This document shows, one piece after another, positions 1 through 13,446 of a stretch of 64,000 nt of DNA. Within the stretch, counting starts at the first letter, position 1. Each line of letters begins with the position of its first letter. The stretch is from Golubevia sp. BC0850. Taxonomy: Eukaryota; Basidiomycota; Exobasidiomycetes; Golubeviales; Golubeviaceae. A program made the position numbers and the translations under genes. Below the pieces are notes generated by a model. It was not told the DNA's origin and made no database searches. It saw only the letters and a list, made by a program, of their open reading frames with translations. The stretch covers positions 284,003 through 348,002 of the forward strand of contig JAAVVG010000025.1 in the NCBI GenBank assembly GCA_012976225.1, in the 5' to 3' direction.

Positions 1-2083
1 AGGACCACACTCTGTCTCTCACGAACATTCGTCTGACCATTCATCCCTCTCCTCTCACAATCCCTCATAGTGCTAGTGATCTCCCTCAAGGAATCTCCTG
101 AGAATGTTGTTCTGGCAGGAACTTTCTTACCTTATGTTCTTAGAGTCAAAGATTACGTAGAAGAGCCAAGCAAGGAGAAAGTCAGTGGCGGAAAGGTTTT
201 GAGAAATGGAAAGAAGGTTGATTAGAAGAATGAGAAAGCACATAGAGAAGGAGAATAACGCTTCATTTTAAGTAGTAGAATAGACTTTGATACCGTTCAG
301 AAATCGAGAATCTCGTTTGAGACGACGTCGAGTTCACTCAATCAGGCATATCATCAGCCTCTTGCTTTTTACAAATGTCGATTTCCTTATATTTCAACAG
401 GACTACTCATCGCCCTCAGGCTCTGGACTGCAGTACCCAATCATCTAGCCCAAGCGACACCTGTTCCCGCTTTTTTCCATCAAAGGTCAAACATTCTCCA
501 ATTAAGTATCAAAATTATCCAACACCTGTCTCGAAGAACGAAAAGTCCTCAGGCTGACCTATTCATCGTGTCGATGTCTGAGGTAAGAGAAGGGGAGGGG
601 CAAGATAGAGAGGGAAGATGGTGCATGTCGGTTGGAAGAAGCAGCGTTGGGTTGATGACTTTTCCTCCTGTGAGTACGTATCAGATATCTGATTCTTATC
701 TACACAATCTCGACCTAGAGTGCAGAGGATATGAAGATGATGGCGCTAGCCAGGGATAAGAGAGTGTCTCTTTACTTAGAAGGAAACAATTGAGACGAGA
801 TAAGAGATGACTTGCATGGGCAGAGGGTCGCTCTTAGGAAGTCTTTCCATTTACGCCGGGTAAGCTGGCGGCATGCTGATAGTCTATAAGATTTAGGAGA
901 GTCGGAGAAGAAAGGTAGAGGATGAGCTTTCTGCTTCCAAGTCACTTCCCTTGTTCTCTCTCTCTCTCCCCTTGCTCTCTTCTTGTTAGCGAAAGGCTTC
1001 CGAAATGACTTACGTTTTAGCTCGCCACCAAAACCACTCAGTTCTAGACAAGGTGAGCCCGTCAATTCGCGAGGCTGCACCGTCTCGGCGTCTCTGCAGC
1101 CTCTGTGTCTTGACTGTCATCGATAGAGCTTCTGTTGGGCTCTCAATGGGAATTGATTACGTTCGCAACTTGTGTTAGCGATCGGAATACACACAATCAG
1201 GTGAAAGACAAAGGAGAAGATCTGTGTCTTGAGCACAACATGAGACAAAGTCGTCAAGATCCGGAAGGGAGAAGGTGGAAAGAGTAACGACAGTGACGGA
1301 TCTAGCCAAGTAACGTCTAACGGAATTCGTTCCGTAGAAGAGAAGGTGAAGGAAATTCGAAGGCGAAGATGTGAGAAACCTATTCATAGTTACGAAACAA
1401 GTTCGACGGAAGAGAGTTTCTTGGAGAAAAGGTTGTTGAAAAGACATCATTCTTGAAGAACAGCATTGTTGAAGGGAATCTACTGAGTTTGTTTCGAAAT
1501 GGTGCTTTGGGCGAAGTGCTGCATGGTATTTTGAATCAGAGAGGGATTGGTTCTAGCCTTCAGACCAAGTTTTCAAAAACGTTGTCCCTCTTCATCAACA
1601 TTTCCCTCCCCTTTTTCTGAAAAGGAGGAAAAAGAGGCGCCCCAGAGAACGAGGAGCCTCACCTGTTCTCTTCCCTTTCTCTTCCCCCTTTTTTTGTGTC
1701 CATTTCTCAATTTCCAATTTTGAACGTCCCCCGAACTTGCTTTGTGAGAGGTTCGCAGGACACAACGTATCAAAGATTCCACTTCTCAAATCTTTGCCCT
1801 CTCCTCTTTCGTTTCGTTGTGTCAAGTCGCATTTGAAATCACTGAGAGCGTAGTGAGTTGACCAAATGACTGCATGAGAGAGCGTTCGTCGAAGCGTTTC
1901 GCGGGAAGGCTGCTGCTCAAGTTGGTATTAGCCTCCCCAAAGAAAAAGTGGTTGGCAGAAGTGTTGAAGATTGGTAGTGAAAATACATTTAATACTCTTA
2001 GACGATCAAGAAATGCAAGGTCACAAAGAGCTATTATAAGAAAGCTCCTTCCGCCCTTCTTCCCATCACCCTGTTCCTTCCAT
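1..2083. other. Left-end region without a recognisable gene
   Basis: Only short open frames (under about 105 codons) occur here on both strands. None shows a familiar motif, a plausible splice pattern or a domain, and several overlap each other in different frames. It lies downstream of the THO2 stop codon and should hold that gene's 3' untranslated region. A gene entering from the left cannot be excluded. Confidence 0.5.
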
Positions 2084-5000
2084 CTACTCGAGATTCAGTC
2101 CACTTCTCCGCTTCTTCCTATCCTTTTCATCATTCCTGTCCCTTGAAGAAGAAGACGGTCCGTCTGCAGATCTATCAGCTCTAGAGGAGCTGTGACGAGA
2201 GGAAGGGACGTGCCTACTTCTAGACGAATCACCCGCTGCTGAGTCTTCAGTGGTTGAAGATTGTTTCGGCTTGTCTTTCGAAGAATAGCTTGACTTTTCT
2301 CCATCTCTACCACTTCGATCCCTAGAAGCAGAAGACGAGTGCTTGTCGTCTTTGTCTCTCTCACTTCTATCTCTCTTGGAAGATGATCTCTCCTCTCCGG
2401 ACCTGTGTCTTGAAGAGGAGGACCTTTCCTTGTCTCGATCCTTCGATCTGTCCTTCTCCTTCTCTTGAGGAGAGTCACTGTTTCTATTAGGAGATAGACT
2501 GCTTGAGCTTTGAGCCTGAGCGATGGCGGTAGCGAAGGTTCCATACTTAGCGTTACGATTACGATCCAGCTTGCTTCTCTTTGCGCTGCTTTCCGTGGAC
2601 TGGCGTTAAGGAATGGGGAAAGATAAGAAGAGCGGGGGATAGCTAAGTAAGCAACACCATCTGAAGAAGAGAAGGCAGCAACTCCATTTGATCAGTCACA
2701 AACTCACCGTGTTGGCTGCGTCACTCGGCGAAGCAGGAGTGGAATCAGTGAATTCCAATCCCAATCGATCCGTCAAGCTACGTTTCTGAGGAATGGAAGA
2801 GCCACCCGAGCTTTTCTCCCTCTCTCTTTCTCTGTCATCCGCTCCAGAACGATCGCGATTTCCATTTGAACTTGAAGAAGATTCCGGTATGAATTCCTTT
2901 CCTTTGTCTTTCTTTCCAGAGGTCGAAGTCGAAACTTCGTCTCCTCTGTCACTTCTATGCCTTTTCGACGAGTTTGCTGTTGAAGAGGAAGATCTGCTTT
3001 TCTCCTTAGAATCTTCACCTCTAACTCTAGGCCCGGTTGGAGTACCATGGGAATTAGAGGAAGATTCAGTTTCCTTTTCGCTTGTTCGGTTCCTACGTTC
3101 TGATCTTTCAGTTTCTCTATCTTTCCTATCTTTGTCTCTATCGCTTCTACTACTATGAGATTCTCTACCTCCATCTCTATCTCTGTCCTTTTCTCTTTCC
3201 TTTCCAGATCTAGAACGAGAACCAGTAGATTCGACACTTCCAGCTCTACTCTTGCGAGTTAAGCTCGCTTCCGGTGAGGCGTCTCTACTCGAGCCGACAC
3301 GGGGAGAAGCTTGAGCTGAAGATTTCGTAGAAGGAGCTTCCACTTCATCTCTTGGTTTCGAAGAAGAAGAGACTCTCGAGTTGGATCCATTTCTTGCCAA
3401 ATCTCTATCAAAAGTTCCGCGATCCCTAGCAGCCTGAGCTCCAGGCGTGCTGGCTGGGCCCCGAGGAGGGTTCATGCTGTCTAGAGCTGCTTGGCGAGCA
3501 GCAGAAGTGTTGTTTGTGCTTGAGACTGAACGAGAGTCTGCTCTTGGTCCACTTGGAACACGTTCAGGAAGAGCGGTTTGACCATTGGCAGGAGTTCTCG
3601 AACCACTGCTGGAACTGCTTTGACCAGGTCTGGCTGGGAGAGAGCTTGAAGAACTTCTAGCAGCCTCTGGTCTAGATGCCATCCCATTCTCCTTGGTATC
3701 CTTGAAAGAAGCTGATCGATTACTAGAATCGGTCTTGACCAAACTTGGTCGAGAAGGGCCGGATGGAGGAACCGAAAGAGAAGACTTGGATTGATCTGCC
3801 TTTGGGCCTGAAGGAGTAGAGTTGATGTGAACGGGAGGTGGAGCTGTCGTCTCGGTGGAAAGGATAGCTGGAACATAGTTCGCTGGAGGATCTTGATGTT
3901 GGTAGGTGTGAGAAGGAACCCAATCCTTTTTTCTCTTCGTCAGAGTGGCTGATAGACCTTGAGCTAAGATCTTGAGGTCTCCACGTTGTTCAGAAGCGCA
4001 GAGCTTTTGAACGGATTTCAAGAGCTCCAATCCATGGACGTCAACAACTGGGAAGAAAGCAGAAATCCTAGTCACGACTACGATAGCATTTCTGATTCGC
4101 ATGTACTCGTGAGATTTGAAGCAGTTCAAGAAGGCCTGCAAAGGAAAGAAGAATCGAGGGAGATGGTGGTCAGATTGATTCATTCGAACCCGAAGAAGAG
4201 AAAGGCATCTTCTCCCACCCTGCATCCACTATCTACTCACCTCCTTGAGACTTTCTTGCCATCTATGCATGTCTTTCGAGAAATCCTTCCAACTAGAATA
4301 ATCCTCCTCCGGCACCTCTTCTCCACCTTTTCGACCTCTCCAATTAGCTTGAAATCCAGGCAAAGAGCCCCCAATCGCTTCCTTAAGATAAGTCTTTTCG
4401 TTTAGAACCCAAGGATTCAGATCCGACAAGACAGTATGAAGGAACTTGGCATAATTCCGAGCTTCGTTCTCAGTACAAGAGAAGATAGTTGGAGCAACCG
4501 ACTTGGCGTTGAGGATCTCGTCATACATTGAAAGAGAAGAGAAGTTCTTAGCTCCTTGATGATGCATTAATCGAATGAATCGACCTGAAAAGATTGCGTC
4601 TGTTGGAGACAGTAGAGCTCTTGGATAGATGCATTGTTGAAACATGACTCGGACGTATTCTTGACGTTCTTCTGAGCTGGTGGTGTCGGCTGTAAGAAGG
4701 GTCAGCCACAGGCAAGAACGCAAGAGAGGGGAAGGGTCAGAATCGATGGTTTTCAAAGGGGTAAGAGAAGATTGAAATACTCACGAAGCCAGTGATTCTT
4801 CTCAATCATCAATCGCCTTCTAGTAACAGAATGAGCCAAAGTTTGTTCTTTCAATTCATTATTCAACGCTCTAATAGATCTCTCATAAGCTTCCTTGACT
4901 TGTTGTCTAACCTTCGGAGAAGCAGAAGGATCGTAATCTCTAATAAGTTGTTGAAGAAGTTTGGTTTCTTGATCATAACGATTTGAAGGGACAATGATAT

Positions 5001-8000
5001 CAGAAAGAGCTAATTGCCAGAAAGTCACATAGAAATGAACTCCAATAGTAGATTTGACTTGATCTGGAAGGAATTCTTCAGCAGCTCCAATAGCATTTGC
5101 AAGACCAGGATGCCAAATCGGTTTGATAGAAACTGGAAGTGGAAGTGGAGCTGGACTTGAGGTTGGAGTTGAATCCCCATTGGTGAAGAGTGCTGCCTCG
5201 ATGGATTTGGCAACTTGACTCTCTGAAGATTTGACATCTTTATCTTCATCTGCTTCTGCTTCTGCTACCTTGTTTACTTTCTCTGCTTCCAATTCCTTGG
5301 CAGCGGCGGCAGCAGCAGCAGCCTTTAATTTACTAGCTTTAACCTGCTCTCTAAGTTTGGTTTCAGTTTCAGCCGAATCCACCACTTTCATTTCCCAAAC
5401 TAACTTCGGTCTTAAGAGGTGAAAAGCGATACTAGGTTCTAGACCAAACCTGATACAAAGAGCTCGTAAATCCGGAATGGTGTTTGAATAGCTGTTGGGT
5501 TCTAGATGATTGTTCAGAAATTCGCAGAATTGAAATAGAGTTTCTTGACAACTATCGAATAGGTTTCCTAAATACTTCAAATGAGCTTGATCTTCTGGAA
5601 TCAAATGAACGCAAGCTTGCCTTTGTTGAGAGATAAAGATTAAATAAGGCACGATTAATTTGTTCATCTCTAAGGTTTTCAATAATGAGTCACCTGTCTT
5701 CTTGAACTCTGTTCTGGTTTTTGTTCCAGGCCCAGCAGATTCTACCATCATTGCTTCTTTTCTTAACAATCTTCCACCAGTTAGAGCATCGATTTGTTTC
5801 TCCCCTAGGTTCATCAAAGGTTCGATTCCAGCCATCTTCAAAACCAGTTCTCTTACGATGATCAAATCTTTCGAATTGTTAGCCTTCAATTGATTTGCGA
5901 TGTACTGTAAAACTGGAATTGAACTCATAGTTAAGAAGAATCTCTTGTATAAACTTCCAGTAAAGGAAGCCAAAGACTTCAGCCATAAGGAAATGTTAGT
6001 TCCGTCAGCTTTAGTCCTATCTTTCTCAGGATTTGACAATCCATCAATTAAGATCCAAGAGAAGACATCATATTCGAAACTAGTCAAATATCTTGAACTC
6101 TCAACGATGGAAGGAATCAAATTTTCGTAAGATTGAATTTGATTCATAATGACTGAAAAGAAGAGTTGAGGATTTGAATGAGAAGCTTTAGCCAATTTCC
6201 TTGCAAATCGCTTTTGATTGTCCGCTGAGATTCTCTTGAGGATTCCTTTAGCTTCCCTTTCAGTTGAGATTTGTTTGGCTTTCAATTCTGGTTTCTTGTA
6301 TAAATCGTATTTCCATTCTCCATAAATAGCGAACCTTTCCGTTAGAGGTAGAAGTTTCAACAGAGACCAGAACTCTTCTACTATTCCGCAATCTTCCGAA
6401 AGAGTGAAAGCTGGGATAATCAAAGTTCTAATGACATCCACCCAAGCTCTCTTTGTCTCTCCCTTTCCTTCCTTGACTTCCCCTTCTTCTCCGACTAAAA
6501 TGCTCTCTAGTCGAGCCTTACCTAATCGACACAAACCTTGAAGTAGAGCTTTATCTCGATGAAGTTGAACTCCAAGAACCTTCAACAGAGGAATGAAAGT
6601 CGAGAAAAACCCTTCCTCGTTATGACATTGAACGATTTCTCGTTTCCAGTCATTGACGAAGTAGACGGCTCTTGAGGAGATTAAGGGAAGTGGTTCTGGA
6701 GCTTGTGAAGTGATGAAAAGGGAGGCTGGAGGTGTCGGTACTCGTTCTTGTTTCTTCACGTCATACTTGGATCTAACTGTAGATAAAGCGCTTGGATCTA
6801 AGGCCGAATGCTGTTCGACCAAAGAGACTGACTTCAGATATGGCTCTAGAGAAACCTTGAGTAACCGAATGAAAGGGTCTGCAATCGATAGAGGGAAAGC
6901 AGAACATAACCAAGGATACCTAGTTAAGATGAAGAGAGATTGTTTGAGCTGACCGATTCCTAACAGAGCTTGTAATAAACCGACAACTTGATTGGGGGGC
7001 TCTTTGGCCTGAACTTCTTCGACTGCAGCGGAAGGAGAACCTGAAGTTGCTGAAGGTCTGCTTTCATCTATTAAAGGGGCAGACATAGTCAAAGCATTGG
7101 ATCCTCTTGCACTAGCCAAGTTGGCTTGCAAAGCTTCCTTATATCTAACTTGAAGAGTCGTCATTTGATTCTCCAAAGGAACTAAATGAGTCATTAAATC
7201 TCCTAATCGAACCACACCTTCTTTGATCAGAAGAGCAGTAGCCAAATAAAGCTCCTTAGGTACGTCCTCTTTAACTCGATCCTTCAAATAGAATTGATAT
7301 TTGAAACCTAAAACTTGAGCACAAATTGTACTTCCAATTTCTTCCTTTAATTTGAAATCGAAAGGAGGTATCGAGGTTGATTCTTCTTTTCCATTTCCAT
7401 CTAAGTCCATTCTGGATTCATCATCTTCAATCTCTTCCTCTTCCTTTGAAGAATGAGTTCTCCTATCTCTACCCCAGGGAGAAACCAAAAGCAAAGCCAA
7501 AAAGAAAGGCCAATGTTTGACAACAGAACTAGCGAAGAAATCCAAAATGATGTCTAAAACTCTAGTAGGATCTAAATCGAAATGTCCAATCAAAGTAGAA
7601 AGGTTTTCCATCACTTTTTTAGCTCTTGAATTCCTTTCACTTGGAGTTTCCTGTTCTATCACTTGAACTAAAGAGCTTAATCCTCGTTGGGAAGCTTCAG
7701 CCTCTTGAGAATAAACTGGTATGGTAGGAGGACCAGTTCCGTTTGCTAATGCATTAATCAAAGCTGCGTAACCTTCATTTTCCTCTCGTAACAAATTGAA
7801 TTTGGATTGCTTATAGGTGGCTTGAGTTGATAATCTGACTTCTTTTTGTTGGAATTGATGAAGATCTGGTACTACTTGTAGAGCAGCTAAAATCGGAGGT
7901 TCAAGATGCTCGTTCACTTGTTCTTGAGGTAAACAATTTGTGATCTGGACAGGAAGGGGGGAGGATGGAAGATGAGAATTGGGGATGCCCATTGCGGAAG

Positions 8001-9050
8001 ATTAGATCGAGAGTTTCCATTGTCATTTGTAATTTAAAGAAAGGTTAATCCCGAAATCTGGATGATTGAAAGAATCGAAATAGAAACCACTTCAAGTCCT
8101 TGATTGATGCTTCAAGGTTTGAAAACTCACCACCAACTCCCTAACAACTCCGACCAAATTGTTTCTAGCTTCTTCCAATTTCAAAGGTTTGATTCCTTCT
8201 CCTTCCAAAAGTACATTTCCTTCATCTTTATGTTCAGTCAATTTCCTCGCTTTTTCAAGCTGAGTCATTTTCCCAGTTATCTCCAATGGGGCTTGTTCTG
8301 TTAAATCGTTTCGAAGCTCTAATTCGAAGTGAATGATTGAAACGACGTTGAGAAGAAGTTCTTGAAAGGTTTGAAGATCTTTGGAGGAGCCTGAATCATT
8401 GGAGGAGCTGGGGTCTTTGGTGGAAGATGATTGATTCACAGGAATGGATTTTAGGAGATGGAGGAATAGAGATGAGAAAGATGAAAGTTTGAGTTTTGGA
8501 GTTAAGATTTGAGTTGTTAGGAAGGAGATGAGTAGGAGAGAGAAAGGATCGGATTGAGATTTGGAAGTGGAAGTGGAAGTGGATTGAAGCCGATGGGAGA
8601 GGGAGGAAGTTAAGAGATCGTATCTGCAGAGGGAGGGAAGAGAGGTGTTAGAGTCAGATGGGAATGACTAGATGAGATTACATATCACCAACACCAGAAT
8701 GTAGCTGCTGAGGTTTAAAGAGGGTAGCGTCCCAGTCCAGGTGGAAGGAAGATAGCAGAGGCAAGTCGAGTTGGCCTTCTCTTCTTCTTCTGCTTGCAAT
8801 GCGAGTCAGCACCTCCCCTGAATCGAGAGCTCTAAAGCACTGAGAACATGATTGCTGCACTCTACTCTCCTTCCCCTCAGACCGGGTATTGTATGAATGA
8901 TCCTGCCTGCCTGCTCTGTCTCTCTGTACTCTCTACTCTCTCCCCCTTCTGTACTCACAACTTGACTCTTCCGCCAGTCTCCCAATTACTATAACATTCA
9001 TCTGTAATAGCCTTTGAAGCATGACTATCCACTGGAAGCTCAACAGCCAT
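2084..9050 (-). CDS. THO2: THO complex subunit 2 (mRNA export)
   Basis: Large scaffold subunit of the THO/TREX complex, which couples transcription to mRNP assembly and export in the nucleus. I model seven exons (9050-8959, 8861-8682, 8623-8131, 7944-4785, 4689-4241, 4135-2708, 2599-2084), 2105 residues with matching phases. The start of exon 2 is the least certain point. Family signals: an FNLLREENEGY block near residue 300, which is the classic THO2 N-terminal signature; a middle block with CTENEARNYAKFL; and a C-terminal block with IRNAIVVVTRI. An alanine run follows near residue 1130. The last roughly 500 residues are Ser/Arg/Asp/Lys-rich low complexity, as in metazoan THOC2, and probably bind RNA. 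The chosen ATG begins MAVELPVDSH and leads into CYSNWETGG, resembling fungal THO2 N-termini. The gene is divergent from SNU66 with 275 bp between start codons. Confidence 0.93.
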
Positions 9051-9325
9051 GACGCTCTAAGAAATGGACTGAGACGACTGGTATAAGCTTCCTTCCCTGT
9101 GCTCTGATCGACTAGTGAGCGAGACTGAGTCTAAGTTGCTCTGTATGACTTGAGGGACTTGAGGAAGTCTGACCTGAATCCCAGTTCCTCTTTTAGAAAA
9201 GAGCGGATTAAAGTAGGGTAGAAGAGAGGAGAGGAGAGGAGAGGGAAGGGATGGATGGAGAGAAGGAAGCAGCGCAGGTACAAGGATGGCTTCACCTCAG
9301 AACCTCATCCTAAACCATTCGGAGG
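9051..9325. promoter_or_regulatory. Shared divergent promoter of THO2 and SNU66
   Basis: 275 bp separate the two proposed start codons, which point away from each other. The stretch ends in a purine-rich repeat of GAGGA units (about 9220-9248). No clear TATA box is visible. Co-regulation of two mRNA-processing genes is an inference from the arrangement only. Confidence 0.45.
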
Positions 9326-12300
9326 ATGTCAGATTTCCAAAAGGATAACTTGAGTTTAGAGGAAACAAAGTGAGTAACCATGTCATATCATATCCTCTAC
9401 TCTCATCTTACTGATTTCTCCTTACCCTCCCTTCTCCTTCTCAGCGCCCTACGAGCCAAGTTAGGTCTCTCACTTCTAGTAGATGATGGTCCAAAGAAAT
9501 CAGCCTCAAAAGATCAAGATGGTCAACAGGAACCAGACAAACCTAAAAGTGGTTTAGATGATCAAGAAGAAACAGCCAATCAAAATTACGAGAAACGAAA
9601 GGAGAAGGAGAGATTAGAGAGGGAAGAGAAGGAAGCTAGAGAGAGAATCGCAAAGTGAGTATCGATCATAGCCTGATTGCAGATTACAGTAGCAGAGATA
9701 TTAGAGGTGTGGTCAGATTGCCCAGTCCATCAGCAGAGTGCTTTGCAGAGTGAAAGAGAAAGGTCTGGGTGGAGTTGTGACTGCGCGAGGATCCTGCCTC
9801 TGCCATGACTTATGGCTTTGTTGGGTAGAATGTATGCGGCTCCCAGATTTTGTTTATGACCAGGATCTCATCTCAATTGTCTCTGAGATAAAATCGATGA
9901 ACGGAACTTGAAGCCATCGTCCTCAACTCACTTACCCCACCTCTAATGCTAACCTCCCTCTTTCCCCTCTCTCTCTCTCTCCCTCACCCCTCTTTCTCAG
10001 AGCTCAAAACAAACGAGAACTAGCAAAGAAACTTCGAGGTCCAACTTTAGGAGATCCCGAACCATCAACTCTAGGTTCCCCTTCCCCTTCTTCTTCCTCC
10101 AAAGAAACTCTCAAATGGTTAAAATTACGACAAAAGAAAGAAAGGGCACATGCAGCTTCTAGATTAGCAGAATTAGAAGCTCAAGAATCTCAAGCGTTGG
10201 AATCCTATGATTCAAAAGATTTGACAGGTTTAAGAGTTGGTCATGATTTAGATTCTTTCGATTTCTCAAATGGTGGTGAAAGAATTTTGACTTTAAGAGA
10301 TTCTAGAATTTTAGATCGAGGGGATGGAGATGATGAATTGATGGATGTTGAATTAGAACAAGGTGAATTAGATAAAAAGAATCTAGAGAGAAAGAAGGGT
10401 ATCAAGAATTATACTGGATTGGATGATGATGAATTTGATCCGGAAAATCTTGTGGGTGGAAAGAAAGGCGTGTTATCTAAATATGATGCTGATATTCCTG
10501 AGAATGAGAGAATGAGAAGAGAGAAGGCTGATGGAGGGTTTACGTTAGGAGCTCCAGTTAGGAATAAAGATGAAGAGGTTACTAAGAAAAGAGAGGAAAA
10601 TGCTAGGATGTTAAATAGGACTATGTTGAGTTTGGATTATGCTAGTGAGTATTCTTTGACTTTCTAATCACTAATGAGTTCTTCATTCTCGAATTGAGGC
10701 GTCATTATTGACTGTCTTTTCTCCGCTCACCCCATTCCTCATCACAGAGAATCAAGAAGCTTCAGACTATTTGACTGCAGGAGATGTTGGATTCAAGAAA
10801 CCAAAGGTAAGTTTCAACCTTTCCTGTCTCTCCCTCTATCTCAGAACTTTCGAAACTGAACATTCCCGTCCCCCCACCAACCTTGCACCTTTTCGCTGAC
10901 CCAGGGAACCCCATCCTTTCTTTTTTCGCGATTTCCTCGTCTTGACCTCTTTTGGTCGATCATTTCCTTCCCTACTTTCTCATCCTTGACAGTCTAAGAA
11001 GAAAATGAAGAAAGCTTCCTCAAGGGTTAAGTTAGAACCTGAAGATGATGAAGAGACTCCAAACGCCTCGACTTCTGCTCAACAAGAAGATTCAGAAATG
11101 AAGGATCTGACTACGGCTCCTGCTACATCTCGACGAAGAGTTCAGGAAACTGATAATTTCGTTGATGATGATGAATTGGCTGCCTCTTTGGCTAGAGCTC
11201 GGAAACAGAAAGCAAAGAAGACTTTCAATAAGATGACTCCGGAGATGATCGCTCAGAATCGTGAGTATCTAAAGACTATGGACAGATTTAACAGTGCAGA
11301 AAGGAGAGCGAGAAGTGGACCTTTGACATCTCTCCTCCCTCTTATTCTAACAGTTCAAGCTCAAAAGGACGCAGAAGCCGCAGAGGCAGCTCAGAAGGAA
11401 GCCGAGAACATGAAAGCAGAACCTGACATCGCAGCTCCCTCTCTCAACAGAGGAGGCAGTGGAGAGATTCTCACTTTCGATGCCACTTCTGAATTCGTTC
11501 GCAACATCTCTCATCGCCCGGTCGAAGAAGTTCGCCGTCGACCTCAACGTTCAAGTGCAAGTGCAACTCCAGGTCCTTCGATTTCTAATGAGATTCAAAT
11601 CAAACAGGAGCCAAGAAGAAGTCCCGAGCATGGTATGGATGCTGAGATGTTGATTTTACCAGAGAATGGAAGCGGAGAAGATGGAGATGGAGAAGATTAT
11701 GGAGAGGGACCTCCAGAAGTTGAAGCGGAAGCAGAAGAACCGAAACCTCAGGAGGAAGAAGAAGTAGCTCCAGTTGGAGTAGCAGGGGGACTTGCAGGTA
11801 CTCTAGCTCTACTTCGAAATCAAGGTCTTATTAGTAAAATTGATTCAGAACAACAAGCAAGAGAGAAAGAACAACTTAAGTATGATTCTTGGTTAGCTGC
11901 TCGTAGAAGTGAAGATGCAGTTAGAGAAGCTGAAAGAGTCGCTTCAAAAGCTCAAGGAAGTTCAAAAGATCAAGCTACTAGAGAATGGGAGAATAGACAG
12001 AGAGAAGCTGAAGACGCTAGAAGAGCTATTGAGAAATTCAAGGATTATAAACCTGATATAGATATCAAATATCATGATTCTCATGGAAGAGTTCTTAATA
12101 TGAGAGAAAGTTGGAAACATTTGAGTCATGAATTTCATGGGAAAGGTCATGGTCATAAACAACAGGAAAAAATCAGAAAGAGAATCGAATTGGAAAAGAA
12201 ACAGGAAAAAATGTTTGCTGGTGATTCTAAGGGGATGAGTACTACTTTTACTGAGAGAGCTGAGAGAATGGGTCAAGCTCATATGGTTTTGAGTGGTGAG

Positions 12301-12781
12301 TTGGAATTTCCTGTCTCTTCTCTTGTCTCTTCTATGAAACGGGCCGTTGACCTTTCTCTTCTTCTTCTCTCTCTCTCTCTCTACAGTTGGAGCTCGTGGA
12401 AACGCACCTCAAGACATCGGAATTCTAGGACCAAACATGGCCAAGAAACCTGCCAATAAATCCAAGCAACCTTCAGCCTCAGAAGCAACTTCTTCTCGCA
12501 ACGTCTTGACCAGTGGATCTCCGCCTCCACCTGGAGGTTTGGACAGTTGGGTTCAAGGAGTTCAGAGTGGAACCTCTTCGACTATCGCCGCCAATGGACC
12601 AAGAGCTGGATTTGCTCCCGTCAGATCTCAACCTGTTGCCAGTGGAAGTGGTACGAATGGAGAATCTGGGACAGCGACGCCAGAGGGATCTGCTGCTCCT
12701 AGTAGATTCAAGTTGGCGTTTGGTGCGAAGAGAGAGAATCCAGATTCTGGGGGCGGTGGAGCTCAGAAGAAGAGAGGTTGA
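9326..12781 (+). CDS. SNU66: U4/U6.U5 tri-snRNP protein, SART-1 family
   Basis: Component of the U4/U6.U5 tri-snRNP (human SART1, yeast Snu66), needed for pre-mRNA splicing in the nucleus. Six exons (9326-9369, 9445-9654, 10001-10644, 10748-10806, 10993-12295, 12387-12781) give 884 residues with consistent phases. The N-terminus carries the hallmark LSLEETNALRAKLGL. Further SART-1 blocks are the YLTAGDVGFKKPK segment, ETDNFVDDDELAASLARAR, GGLAGTLALLRNQGLI, the basic stretch around DIKYHDSHGR, and the end block GNAPQDIGILGPN. These are the order and spacing expected for the family. Long acidic and Lys/Glu-rich coils lie between them. The last intron (12296-12386) ends in a long CT run. A Gly/Pro-rich tail follows the final conserved block. 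Confidence 0.94.
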
Positions 12782-13446
12782 GGAGGATCACTACTTTCGT
12801 TCAAATTGTTTTGCTTTGCTCTTTGTAATTGTCTTTCTCAAGCTAGTAAATGATTGCTCTCGGACCTTGAAGAGTGATTGGACAAAGTGAAGTTGAAGGC
12901 TGAATTCCAGATCTGAAAGCAGAGATCTGCTTTCCTCGATCTGATGGGTTCATTGATCTCAGTAAACTTACTAACTTGAAAGGGTCAACAAGGAAAAAGG
13001 GAGCTTGTGATCATTGAAAGGGAGAAAGGATAAGTTGATAAGTTGACAGTGATGCTCTTCTTTCGAACTCAATTGAGATCCTTTGATACTCTAGATCGCC
13101 GTTAGACATCTACTTCAAGCCCGCTCAAGAGATCGAACAGAACAGACAGATCTATTGAAGCGCCAAAAATACCTAGAAGGGAGAACGAAGGAAGGTTAGG
13201 AATGACGGGGGATCAATAAGGAAGAGATGAAGGTCTAAACTCTAACGGATGAATGTCTAGTCACTCCAGATTGGAAGCTTCTGCTCACCTATCTGAACTC
13301 GGAACTGAAGGTGTGCGACAGTCCGAGCCAAGAACAGATCCGATGTAGCCAAAAGAAAGGGGCGGTGCGAAGGAAAGAATTCGCCAACTCGCCATCTTTT
13401 TCTTATTTGATCTCGTTCGTTCTAACAATAACCACTCAAATCGACC
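12782..13446. other. Intergenic spacer
   Basis: No supported gene. It holds the 3' end of SNU66 and the region upstream of the broken F-box-like gene. Short frames present here lack recognisable content. Confidence 0.5.

Noticed and set aside
2793-3158. 121-codon plus-strand frame of Ser/Leu-rich sequence
   Set aside because: It is antisense to the repetitive SR-rich THO2 exon; the low-complexity code on the other strand keeps it open.
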